DNA of 64,000 nt from Streptomyces sp. CNQ-509 (GTDB lineage: Bacteria > Actinomycetota > Actinomycetes > Streptomycetales > Streptomycetaceae), in NCBI RefSeq assembly GCF_001011035.1, contig NZ_CP011492.1:6565447-6629446 (forward strand), given 5' to 3'. Below are positions 44,454 to 52,154 of this stretch, in pieces; positions within the stretch are counted from its first letter, which is position 1; every line of letters starts with the position of its first letter. The position numbers were made by a program, and so were the translations under genes. The notes beneath the pieces were generated by a model, which made no database searches, was not told the origin of the DNA, and worked only from the letters and a program-made list of their open reading frames with translations.

Positions 44454-45490
44454 CGGGTGTTCCCGTTCAGGGCGAGCGATATCAGCCGGTCGATCACCTG
44501 GGAGAGCGGCAGCCCCGCGGCCGCCATCATCCTCGGGTACCGGCTGTAGGAGGTCATGCCGGGAAAGGTGTTGACCTCGTTGAGGACCACGTCCCCCTCG
44601 TCGGTGAGGAACAGGTCGACCCGCGCCAGTCCCCTGCACCCCAGGGCGCGGTAGACGGCCTTCGCGGTTTCCCGGACGAGCGCGCGCGACTCCGCCGGGA
44701 TGTCGGCGGGCACGAGGGGGGTGGAGTTCTCGGAACCGCTCTCCGGGTCCGCCTCCTGATGGATCTTGAAGAAGCCGTGCGACAGCGCGATCCGGTCCAC
44801 CTCGCCCGCGAGCAGATCCGGCTCGTCGCCCAGGATGGCGCACCCGACCTCGCTGCCGGCCACCGCCTCCTCGATCAGCACCTTCGAGTCGTACTGCCGT
44901 GCCGTCTTCACCGCGTCCGGGAGCTCCGCGGGACCGGAAACCTTGCTGACGCCGAAGGACGAGCCGGAACGGGCCGGTTTGACGAATACGGGATACGTCA
45001 GCCGGCCCGGGTCGACGACGTCGTCCGCCGTGACGGTCCAGAAGTCCGGCGTGGCGATTCCCGCGCTCCTGACGACGCGATAGGCAAGTGATTTGTCCAT
45101 GCACACGGCGGAACTCTGCACATCGCACCCGGCGTAGGGGATGCCGGTCAGCTCCAGCAGACCCTGTATCGCACCGTCCTCGCCGAGCTTGCCGTGCAGC
45201 ACGGGCAGGACGACGTCCAGACCGATCGTCCCGTATCGTCCCTGCTCCAGCACGAGAAGCCCGCCCACGCCGCGGTCGGGTGAGAGCAGCGCCGGACGGC
45301 AATTGCCGTTCTCCCAGTCGGGGCCGGGGCCGTCGCAGAGCTTCCAGGCGCCGCTCTCCGTGATCCCGACGTAGAACGGCTGGTACTTTTCGAGATCGAG
45401 GCTCCGGGCGACCTGCTGCGCGGATTTCACGGAGACGGGGTGCTCTTCCGAGCTGCCGCCGAAGAGGATTCCGACCTTCAGTCTAGCCAC
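44450..45490 (-). CDS. vanA: D-alanine:D-lactate ligase VanA
   Basis: A 346-residue ATP-grasp ligase. The N-terminal FGGSSEEHPVSVKSA and ATP-site KPARSGSSFGVSKV segments are typical. The omega-loop is SHGFFKIHQEADPESG with H244 exactly at the position that defines D-Ala-D-Lac ligases; D-Ala-D-Ala ligases have Tyr. The chosen start is GTG 45490, which overlaps vanH by 8 bp as in other vanHA pairs; an upstream ATG at 45514 is possible. G+C at wobble positions is visibly lower than in flanking genes. Confidence 0.96.
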   Translation of the reverse strand: MARLKVGILFGGSSEEHPVSVKSAQQVARSLDLEKYQPFYVGITESGAWKLCDGPGPDWENGNCRPALLSPDRGVGGLLVLEQGRYGTIGLDVVLPVLHGKLGEDGAIQGLLELTGIPYAGCDVQSSAVCMDKSLAYRVVRSAGIATPDFWTVTADDVVDPGRLTYPVFVKPARSGSSFGVSKVSGPAELPDAVKTARQYDSKVLIEEAVAGSEVGCAILGDEPDLLAGEVDRIALSHGFFKIHQEADPESGSENSTPLVPADIPAESRALVRETAKAVYRALGCRGLARVDLFLTDEGDVVLNEVNTFPGMTSYSRYPRMMAAAGLPLSQVIDRLISLALNGNTR

Positions 45491-46472
45491 GCTGATTCCT
45501 GCTTTCGAATGCAAGGCAATTGGTGAGGGAGTTTTCGACCGTGTCGCTCAGTGCGTGGTCCGTGTAGTACGCGGTGTGCGGGCTGATGAGCACGTTCGGG
45601 AGTTCCTGGAGCCGCGGCAGAGGACCGCTCGTGAGGGGCTCGTCCCTGCGGTCGGCGTAGAAGATTCCTTCCTCGCCTTCGAGGACGTCCAGCGCGGCGC
45701 CGCCCAGCCTGCCGTCCTCCAGCGCCGCCAGCAGGGCCCCGGTCTCCAGCAGTGCGCCCCGTCCGGTGTTGACGATGACGGCGCCGTGCTTCATCAGTTT
45801 GATGCGCCGGCCGTCGAGGAGGTGGTAGGTCTCCGGGGTGAGCGGCGTATGGAGCGTCACCATGTCGCTCAGCCGCAGCAGTTCGTCGAGCGGAACGTAG
45901 TCGGCGTCGGTGCCGGAACGGGCGTCGTGGGCCAGGATCCGGCAGCCGAAGCCCCGCAGCCGGTCGATGACCGCCGCGCCGATGCGTCCCGTTCCCACCA
46001 CCCCGATGGTCAGATCGCGCAGTTCCCTCCCGCGGACGTCCTGCAGCCTGTAGTCGTGGACATCCGCGCGACGGAGGGTGGATTTCGCGTGCCGCACCGC
46101 CATCAGCATGAGCATCAGGGTGTAGTCGGCCACGCTGTCGGGCGAATAGGCCACGTTCTCCACGGAGATTCCGACGCTTTCCGCGTACTCGACGTCGATG
46201 TGGTTGTATCCGATGCTTCTGGTCGAGATGTAAGCGACGCCGACCCGGCTGAGCGCGCGAAGAGTGGAACCGGTGATCCGGGTCTTGTGGTCGACGCTGA
46301 TGCACCGGTTTCCGCGTGCGAGCCCGGCGTTGGCCTCCGAGATCGCCGCCGCGGTGAGGGTCGGCACCACGCCCAGGCGCGGCGCCAGCTCCCGGACCAG
46401 CTTTTCCTCGTCGCGCCCGCAGCCGTAGAGGGTGATACCCGCCGTGACGGCCGGCGGTTCGCTGTAGGTCAT
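45483..46472 (-). CDS. vanH: D-lactate dehydrogenase VanH
   Basis: A 329-residue NAD-dependent dehydrogenase that reduces pyruvate to D-lactate for VanA. It has the nucleotide motif G160-TGRIG-A (GVVGTGRIGAAV) and the catalytic triad R238 (VNTGRGAL), E267 and H299 (SPHTAYYTD). The start is ATG 46472 (MTYSEPP) with a GGAGG site; an upstream in-frame ATG at 46484 lacks support. It is the first gene of vanHAX, transcribed from an operator-bearing promoter shared with the divergent murF-like gene. Confidence 0.95.
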   Translation of the reverse strand: MTYSEPPAVTAGITLYGCGRDEEKLVRELAPRLGVVPTLTAAAISEANAGLARGNRCISVDHKTRITGSTLRALSRVGVAYISTRSIGYNHIDVEYAESVGISVENVAYSPDSVADYTLMLMLMAVRHAKSTLRRADVHDYRLQDVRGRELRDLTIGVVGTGRIGAAVIDRLRGFGCRILAHDARSGTDADYVPLDELLRLSDMVTLHTPLTPETYHLLDGRRIKLMKHGAVIVNTGRGALLETGALLAALEDGRLGGAALDVLEGEEGIFYADRRDEPLTSGPLPRLQELPNVLISPHTAYYTDHALSDTVENSLTNCLAFESRNQRG

Positions 46473-46514
46473 GCCTCCAGCCAACGGGACGCGGTGTTGC
46501 CGGGGCGTATCCTC

Positions 46515-46536
46515 TTTCCCATATCCCGGCGATATG
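46515..46536 (-). promoter_or_regulatory. vanH promoter-proximal VanR-type operator module
   Basis: On the minus strand the site reads CATATCGCCGGGATATGGGA, followed 8 bp later by a GATACG -10-like element. It aligns without gaps with the vanK module (CTTGTCGTCGGCGTATCGAA then CATACG). The spacing from operator to -10 and to start codon is nearly the same in both, so this is probably the VanR-P binding and promoter region of vanHAX. Confidence 0.6.
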
Positions 46537-46558
46537 TTACCGATTGGTATCGGGTGCG

Positions 46559-46583
46559 GGATATCGTCGGCATATCGAAATCC
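46559..46583 (+). promoter_or_regulatory. murF-like gene VanR-type operator module
   Basis: GGATATCGTCGGCATATCGA is followed by GCATACG (-10-like) at about 46584-46590. Sequence similarity to the vanK promoter continues to CTTGACTGG near 46611-46619. It points toward the murF-like gene and away from vanH, giving divergent promoters with back-to-back operators. Confidence 0.6.
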
Positions 46584-46707
46584 GCATACGCGCCCGCAAC
46601 GCCGCCTTTCCTTGACTGGACGCGTGACCCACAGCGAACGAGCCTCTTCCTACCTCTACCTCTCCGGCCTCGATCCCGCTGCCCGGCTCCCGCGTCGCGC
46701 GGGTATC

Positions 46708-48048
46708 GTGCCGCTCAGCCTCCGCGAGATCGCCGCGGTCGTCGGCGGGACGGTCGAGGGCGACGGTGCCGTGACGGTGACCGCCCCTGCCGTGCTCGAC
46801 GGGCGGCAGGCCGAGCCGGGCGGCCTCTTCGTCGCCGTCGCCGGCGAGCGTGTCGACGGCCACGACTACGCCGGGCAGGCCGGCCGGGCGGGCGTGGTGG
46901 CCGTGCTCGGTTCCCGGCCCACGCCGCTGCCCACCGTCGTCGTCGAGGACGTCCAGGCGGCGTTGCAGAGACTCGCCGCCCACGTCGTGGCCCGGCTGCG
47001 CCGCGGTCTCACGGTGTTCGGGCTGACCGGCTCTCAGGGCAAGACCAGCACCAAGGACCTGGTGGCCGCCGTGCTGTCGGGCACCGCGCCGACGACCGCC
47101 ACGTTCGGTTCGTTCAACAACGAGCTGGGGGTGCCGCTGACCATGCTCCGGGCCGACCTGGGCACCCGGTTCCTCGTCCTGGAGATGGGTGCCCGCCGCA
47201 TCGGCGACATCGCGGCGCTCACCGGGCTGGTCGCGCCCGACGTCGCAGTCGTCCTCAACGTCGGCCAGGCGCACCTCGGCGAGTTCGGCTCGCGCGCAGC
47301 CATCGCCACGGCCAAGGGCGAGCTGGTGCGGGGGCTGGCGCCCGGCGGCACGGCCGTCCTCAACGCCGACGACCCGCGAGTCGCCGCCATGCGCGCGCTC
47401 ACCGACGGCCCGGTGCTCACCTTCGGCCGGGAGGAGCACGCCGACGTGCGGGTGCTCGACCTGGCGCTGGACGCGTGCGGCCGGCCGTCCTTCACGCTGC
47501 GGACCGCCGACGCCTCGGCCCGCGTCGCCCTGCCGCTCGTGGGCGCCCACCAGGCGCTGAACGCATCCGCCGCCGCGGCGGCCGGACTTGCGGCCGGAAT
47601 CCCCCTCGACGTGGCCGCGCAGGGGCTCGCCACCGCGTCGTTGTCGAAGTGGCGCATGGAACTGCGCGACCTCGCGGGCGGCGTGACGCTCCTCAACGAC
47701 TCGTACAACGCCAACCCCGACTCCACTCGCGCGGCCCTGGACGCGCTGTCGGCGATCGAGGGCGGGCGCCGCATCGCCGTCCTCGGCGAGATGCTGGAGC
47801 TGGGCGAGGAGAGCCGGGCCGCGCACCGGGCCGTCGGCGCGTACGCCGCCTCCCGGGCCGATCTGGTGCTCGCCGTCGGCGAGGCCGCCCGGCCGATCGC
47901 CGACGGCGCGGGGGAGCGGGCCATGGCGCTGGCGGACAACGACGCCGCCGTGGACTGGCTGCGCGGCAACCTCGCCGCCGGTGACGTGGTGCTCGTCAAG
48001 GCGTCGCGCGGGGCGGGACTCGACGAGGTCGCCGCGGCGCTCGGGTGA
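46708..48048 (+). CDS. murF: MurF-like UDP-MurNAc-tripeptide : D-Ala-D-Lac ligase (second murF)
   Basis: About 446 residues from GTG 46708 (VPLSLREIAAVVGGTVEG), where homology to MurF begins. GTG 46623, which aligns with the vanK start in the paralogous promoter, is an alternative giving a 28-residue extension. Mur-ligase motifs are intact: GLTGSQGKTSTKDLVAAVL (P-loop), EMGARRIGDIAALTGLV, LNVGQAHLGEFGS and LNDSYNANPDSTRAALDAL. Position with vanHAX suggests a version that adds the D-Ala-D-Lac depsipeptide, as proposed for extra murF copies in glycopeptide producers; the specificity is inferred. Confidence 0.9.
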   Translation: MPLSLREIAAVVGGTVEGDGAVTVTAPAVLDGRQAEPGGLFVAVAGERVDGHDYAGQAGRAGVVAVLGSRPTPLPTVVVEDVQAALQRLAAHVVARLRRGLTVFGLTGSQGKTSTKDLVAAVLSGTAPTTATFGSFNNELGVPLTMLRADLGTRFLVLEMGARRIGDIAALTGLVAPDVAVVLNVGQAHLGEFGSRAAIATAKGELVRGLAPGGTAVLNADDPRVAAMRALTDGPVLTFGREEHADVRVLDLALDACGRPSFTLRTADASARVALPLVGAHQALNASAAAAAGLAAGIPLDVAAQGLATASLSKWRMELRDLAGGVTLLNDSYNANPDSTRAALDALSAIEGGRRIAVLGEMLELGEESRAAHRAVGAYAASRADLVLAVGEAARPIADGAGERAMALADNDAAVDWLRGNLAAGDVVLVKASRGAGLDEVAAALG

Positions 48049-48153
48049 CGGGCGGGGCGAGCCGGGAGATCAGTGCCGCCCCGCCGCCGCCCTTCGGACG
48101 GCCGGGTCACGGCAGGTCGCTGGCCGCATCCGGGCCGGCGCCCCGGCCGTTGC

Positions 48154-49317
48154 TCATGCCCGCCCCCGCCGCCTGCGGGACTCGCGCGTCTTCAGATAGA
48201 GGTCGAAGGCCCGGTAGACCATCGGCCGCAGCGGCAGATCCCACTCGCCGACGTACCGTACGGCCTGACCGCCGGTGCCGGCCTTGAACTGGATCAGCCC
48301 GATGTGCGGGTCGCCGGCGTCCAGGGTCGGGGTGATGCCGCGCAGGTCGTAGACGTCGCAGCCGGCCGCCAGCGAGTCGCGGATCATCGCCCACTGGCAG
48401 GCGTTGGAGCCGCGCACGTCGCGGTGTGCGGTGGAGGAGGCGCCGTAGGCGTACACCGCGTGGGCGCCGACGCGGACCAGGACGGCGGCGGCGACCAGCT
48501 CGCCCCGGTGCCGGGCCAGATAGAGTCTGATGCGCTCGGGGTCCTCGGCGCCCAGCGCGGCGAACATGGTCTCGAAGTAGCCCAGCGGACGCGGTGTGAA
48601 GCGGTCGCGCTCGGCGGTGTGGGCGTACAGGGCGTGGAACGCCCCGAGATCCTCGGGGCGTTCGCCGACCGTGACCTCGACACCCGCCTTGGCCGCCTTC
48701 TTGATGTTCCGGCGCCAGAGCTGGTTCATGCCCGCGAGCAGGTCGTCCTCGGTCCTGCCGGCCAGCGGGATCTCGAACTTGAACTGCGGATGCCCGGTCC
48801 CGAAGCCGTCCTCGGGGCTCTGCGGCAGCCAGCCCGCGTCCCGGAGCCGGCCGGCCACGCGGGTGCCGACCGGGTCGGCCCAGTGCCCGGAGACGTCGGT
48901 GAGGCGTGTGACGCCGGGGTCGGCGATGCCCTCCTTGACCTGGTCCGCGTTCCAGGTGGCGGTACGCACCGGAGGGCCGAGCCGGATCGCGAACGCGCCG
49001 TCTGCCCTGAGCCGGGCGGCCAGCGGGTCGAGCCACGAGTCGATCCCGCCGGTCCAGTCGAGGACCGGGCCCTCGGGCAGGTAGGCCAGCGTGAAACGGT
49101 CGAGCCGCGGCACCGGGCGGTGCAGGACGAGCCCGGCGCCGACCAGCCCCCGGCCGTCGTACCAGCCGAGGGACTCGCTGCGCCACTCGGTCTTGACGCG
49201 GCCCCACGCCGGGGTCTGCAGGAAGCTGACCGACCGCTGCCGCCGTACGAACGCGAGGTGCTCGGCGGCGGTGATCGGCCGGACGGACAGGCTCGGGCCC
49301 GGCTTGCTGGAGGACAT
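48154..49317 (-). CDS. vanK: VanK/FemX-like peptidoglycan-branch aminoacyltransferase
   Basis: A 387-residue protein of the FemABX family from ATG 49317 (MSSSKPGPSLSVRP). It has two GNAT-like domains: VSFLQTPAWGRVKTEWRSES and LAYLPEGPVLDW early, then LWRRNIKKAAKAGVEVTVGE, AVYAYGASSTAHRDVRGSNA and the C-terminal LIQFKAGTGGQAVRYVGEWD. In S. coelicolor, VanK adds the branch Gly to stem peptides ending in D-Lac, which the ordinary FemX does not accept. Company with vanHAX supports vanK over housekeeping femX. It is convergent with the murF-like gene, 105 bp apart. Confidence 0.9.
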   Translation of the reverse strand: MSSSKPGPSLSVRPITAAEHLAFVRRQRSVSFLQTPAWGRVKTEWRSESLGWYDGRGLVGAGLVLHRPVPRLDRFTLAYLPEGPVLDWTGGIDSWLDPLAARLRADGAFAIRLGPPVRTATWNADQVKEGIADPGVTRLTDVSGHWADPVGTRVAGRLRDAGWLPQSPEDGFGTGHPQFKFEIPLAGRTEDDLLAGMNQLWRRNIKKAAKAGVEVTVGERPEDLGAFHALYAHTAERDRFTPRPLGYFETMFAALGAEDPERIRLYLARHRGELVAAAVLVRVGAHAVYAYGASSTAHRDVRGSNACQWAMIRDSLAAGCDVYDLRGITPTLDAGDPHIGLIQFKAGTGGQAVRYVGEWDLPLRPMVYRAFDLYLKTRESRRRRGRA

Positions 49318-49360
49318 GCCCCCAGTCAAGACGGCGCGATGTTGTCCGCACGTATGGGGT

Positions 49361-49447
49361 TTTCGATACGCCGACGACAAGCTACCGGCGGGTAGGGTGA
49401 CGGCCCGGCGCCCGGATGCGGAGGGTTTTCGATATCTGGACGATATG
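49361..49447 (-). promoter_or_regulatory. vanK promoter with two direct-repeat VanR-type operators
   Basis: Read toward vanK, CTTGTCGTCGGCGTATCGAA (49361-49381) is followed by the -10-like CATACG, and a second copy, CATATCGTCCAGATATCGAA (49426-49447), lies 45 bp upstream in the same orientation. The distal copy also sits 67 bp upstream of vanS, next to a TAGCAT (49458-49463) that could be its -10 box. All four modules of the island share the CGTC-N3-ATATCGAA-like core. Confidence 0.6.
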
Positions 49448-49513
49448 CCCCGGCTCCTAGCATGTGTGCCATGCACGTTCTGACAGCCGGCACCGGACGG
49501 GAGAGGCGCGGCC

Positions 49514-50608
49514 GTGAATAGGCGGCCGGGTCTGAGCGTTCGCGTCAAGCTCACCCTCAGCTACGCCGGATTCCTCATGCTCGCGGGTGCCCTGCTGCTC
49601 GCCGCCATAGGACTGTTCCTCGTACGGGAGGGGTGGCTGCAGACCAACGCGGAGGGAGCATGGAGGGCTACCCCCGGCACCCACTTCGTACGCGGCTTCG
49701 CCCCCACCGCGGCCGCGGTCATGCTCTTCCTCCTGGGCTTCGGCCTCCTGGGCGGATGGATCCTCTCCGGCCGCATGCTCGCCCCGCTGACGCGCATCAC
49801 CGACGCCACCCGCATGGCCACGAACGGCTCGCTCTCCCACCGGATCCGGCTGCCGGGCCGCAGTGACGAGTTCCGCGAACTCGCCGACGCCTTCGACACG
49901 ATGCTCGCCCGGCTCGAAGCCCACGTCGCCGAGCAGCGGAGATTCGCCGCCAACGCGTCGCACGAGCTGCGTACGCCACTCGCGATCTCGAAGTCGCTCC
50001 TCGACGTGGCCCGCAGCGACCCGGCCCACGAACCCGGCAAGCTCGTCGACCGGCTGAGCACCGTCAACGCCCGCGCGATCGACCTCACCGAGGCGCTCCT
50101 CGTGCTCAGCCGCGCGGAACAGCGGTCCTTCAGCCGGGAGCACGTCGACCTGTCCCTGCTCGCGGAAGAGGCCACCGAGGCACTGCTCCCGCTCGCCGAG
50201 AAGCGCGGTGTCACCATCGAGACCTCCGGCGACATCACCCCGGCCTTCGGGTCGACGGCGCTCCTGCTGCAGTTGACCACGAACCTCGTGCACAACGCGA
50301 TCGTCCACAACCTGCCCGAGCACGGAGTCGTCCGGGTGCGCACCGGCGCCCACGGCACCGGGGCGGTGCTCATCGTCGAGAACACCGGCGAGCACATCTC
50401 CCCGGAGCTGGCCCCGACGCTCACCGAGCCGTTCCAGCGCGGCACCGAGCGCGTCCACAGCGACCGCGCAGGCGTGGGCCTCGGCCTGGCCATCGTCGAA
50501 ACCCTCACCCACGCGCACGACGGGACGCTCACCCTCACCCCGCGCTCCTCCGGCGGGCTCCGCGTCACCGTCGTGCTGCCGCCGGCGCCCCCGCCCGCCC
50601 GCGCCTGA
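49514..50608 (+). CDS. vanS: VanS sensor histidine kinase (no adjacent vanR)
   Basis: A 364-residue OmpR-type kinase closely resembling S. coelicolor VanS (N-terminus GLSVRVKLTLSYAGFLMLAG). Two transmembrane helices (~14-37 and ~63-86) flank a short external loop (~25 residues) that senses the glycopeptide or cell wall. HAMP (ILSGRMLAPLTRITDATRMA), HisKA with H150 (FAANASHELRTPLAIS), N-box NLVHNAIVHN and G-box GVGLGLAIVETL are intact. GTG 49514 is the start. vanR normally lies directly upstream; here only 196 bp separate vanS from the divergent vanK. Confidence 0.93.
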   Translation: MNRRPGLSVRVKLTLSYAGFLMLAGALLLAAIGLFLVREGWLQTNAEGAWRATPGTHFVRGFAPTAAAVMLFLLGFGLLGGWILSGRMLAPLTRITDATRMATNGSLSHRIRLPGRSDEFRELADAFDTMLARLEAHVAEQRRFAANASHELRTPLAISKSLLDVARSDPAHEPGKLVDRLSTVNARAIDLTEALLVLSRAEQRSFSREHVDLSLLAEEATEALLPLAEKRGVTIETSGDITPAFGSTALLLQLTTNLVHNAIVHNLPEHGVVRVRTGAHGTGAVLIVENTGEHISPELAPTLTEPFQRGTERVHSDRAGVGLGLAIVETLTHAHDGTLTLTPRSSGGLRVTVVLPPAPPPARA

Positions 50609-50617
50609 CGAACCCGG

Positions 50618-51317
50618 AGCCTCCGGGGCCCCGGATGTCACCGGCGGCGAAGCCGATCTGCTCGCCCTGCGACACCGGCGCGCCCACCACACGGGACTCC
50701 GGGCCGAGCCACACGGTGATCCGGTCGCGGGCAAGCCCCGGCACCTCGTCGGCCTGGAGCGCGCCGCTGCAGGCGGTGGTGCCGTGGTAGACGCGCCGGG
50801 GCGTGCCGATCAGCCGGGAGCGCACCAGCGAACGCACGCCGTCGGCGCCCACCAGCACGTCGGCCGTCGCGCTGCCCCGTCCGCGAACTCCAGTTCCACG
50901 CCGTCCGCCGTCTCCGTGAAGCCGGACAGCCGGCGGCCCAGCCGGATGCGCTCCTGCGGCAGCCGGGCGAGGAGCAGGTCGTACCTCTCGTCGGTGAGCA
51001 GCGTGCAGTACGGGGCCGCGAAGGCGCCCGGGCCCATTCTGCCGAGCGGCTGCCGCCAGGTCAGCGTGCCGTCGCTCCACTCGCGGAAACTCCAGCGCGA
51101 CCGGCTGCACGGCGAGCGCGAGCAACTGCGTGCCCGGGCCCCAGCGCTGCAGGAGGCGGGTGCCGTTGGGCGCGAGGTGCAGTGCCGTCTCGTCCCCGGG
51201 CAGCCGGGGCCGGTGTTCGTAGACGGCGACCTCCAGGCCCTGCCGGACGAGCGCCGCCGCGGCGGCGAGCCCGCCGAGCCCGGCGCCGGCGACAGCCACC
51301 CGCAGGTTCCTTGTCAT
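50618..51317 (-). pseudogene. Truncated, frameshifted FAD-dependent aromatic monooxygenase
   Basis: The start is normal (ATG 51317, MTRNLRVAVAGAGLGGLAAA, an FAD-binding GxGxxG). The frame shifts at about 51085 (an extra T turns EFREWSDG into EFPRVERR) and returns near 50870, where ELEFADG must pass to TADVLVGADGVRSLVRSRL. Similarity stops after GEQIGFAAGD near 50640, so the C-terminal substrate domain (~130-150 residues) is missing. The break is about 30 bp from the vanS stop and probably marks the border of the van island. Confidence 0.8.
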
Positions 51318-51438
51318 GTGTCACCCCCCGGAATCACGCGGCTACGCTAGGCAACCCGCTGTCCCGGGCGCCTGCGAGGGGCGCCCCGGCGCCGCCCGGC
51401 CGCCGCCGGAGCCGTGACCGGACACGTATGCTGCTCGG

Positions 51439-51711
51439 ATGCGACTCAGGGTGGAGTTCACGACCGAGCCGTTCGACCTGGAGGAGCCGCCGCCGCACGC
51501 GGTGGCGGCCCGGGATCTGGTGGAGTCGGCGGACCTCGATGCCGTCGACGTCGGCCCGTTCGGCAACAGTGCCGAGGGCGGCGCGGAGGTCGTGCTCGAC
51601 GCGGTGGACGAACTGCTGCGCAGATCGCTGGCGTCCGGCGCCACCCGGATCTCACTGCAGGTGAGCGTCGTCGGGGGCGCGCCGGAGGAGCCGGGGAAGG
51701 CCGGCGCATGA
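51439..51711 (+). CDS. Small conserved hypothetical protein
   Basis: A 90-residue acidic protein (MRLRVEFTTEPFDLEEPPPH ... GATRISLQVSVVGG) with a beta-strand-rich start and end and an Ala/Val/Asp-rich middle. It overlaps the HTH gene by 4 bp (ATGA), so the two are co-translated, just upstream of the uricase genes. I do not recognise a family; it might be a ligand-binding partner of the HTH protein. Confidence 0.65.
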   Translation: MRLRVEFTTEPFDLEEPPPHAVAARDLVESADLDAVDVGPFGNSAEGGAEVVLDAVDELLRRSLASGATRISLQVSVVGGAPEEPGKAGA

Positions 51712-52097
51712 CGGAGTCCGCGGACCACCCGTTCGTCGCCGCGGTCAAGCCGCTGGTCGACGCGATGGGCGGGGAGATGGTCCCGCCGGAGGCGGCGGCG
51801 GGCGACGATGTCGTGCTGTCCTGGGAGGGCCGCCCGGCCGTGGCGGTCCGGCTGCCTCACCTGGCGGACTCGCTCGACCACATGCTCGCGGAGCTGGAGC
51901 GCCGCCACGGCGTGCCGCTCGCGCAGCTCGACCGCAAGGCGAAGCAGCAGGTCGTACGGGTCCTGGAGGCCCGCGGCGCGTTCTCCGTACGGCACGGAGT
52001 GGAGACGGTGGCCGGCGCGCTGGGCGTCAGCAGGTTCACCATCTACAACTACCTGAACAGGGAAGCAGGGCAGGGTCCGCCGCGCGAAGGCGGCTGA
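51708..52097 (+). CDS. YheO/HTH_22-like DNA-binding protein
   Basis: A 129-residue protein with C-terminal HTH (VLEARGAFSVRHGVETVAGA; LGVSRFTIYNYLN), the pattern of the HTH_22 domain of YheO-like regulators. The N-terminal ~70 residues (HPFVAAVKPLVDAMGGEM; DVVLSWEGRPAVAVRLP) could be a shortened sensor domain. It ends 57 bp before the OHCU decarboxylase start and faces the TTCAAC-N5-GTTGAC operator. It is probably a local regulator of the urate genes; this is inference from position. Confidence 0.7.
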   Translation: MTESADHPFVAAVKPLVDAMGGEMVPPEAAAGDDVVLSWEGRPAVAVRLPHLADSLDHMLAELERRHGVPLAQLDRKAKQQVVRVLEARGAFSVRHGVETVAGALGVSRFTIYNYLNREAGQGPPREGG

Positions 52098-52106
52098 CCC
52101 GGAAAA

Positions 52107-52148
52107 TTCAACAAACTGTTGACGCGATGCGCCGGGGGCTCATAGCTT
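52107..52148 (+). promoter_or_regulatory. Urate-operon promoter with TTCAAC-N5-GTTGAC operator
   Basis: The inverted repeat TTCAACAAACTGTTGAC (52107-52123) overlaps the -35 box TTGACG (52119-52124). TAGCTT (52143-52148) is the -10 box with 18-bp spacing. The operator would occlude RNA polymerase. Similar palindromes occur before malate synthase and allantoinase. Confidence 0.7.
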
Positions 52149-52154
52149 GCGGCT

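Noticed and set aside
50569..51085. Two plus-strand frames opposite the FAD monooxygenase relic
   Set aside because: They carry no domain and disappear when the minus-strand relic is followed through its frameshifts.
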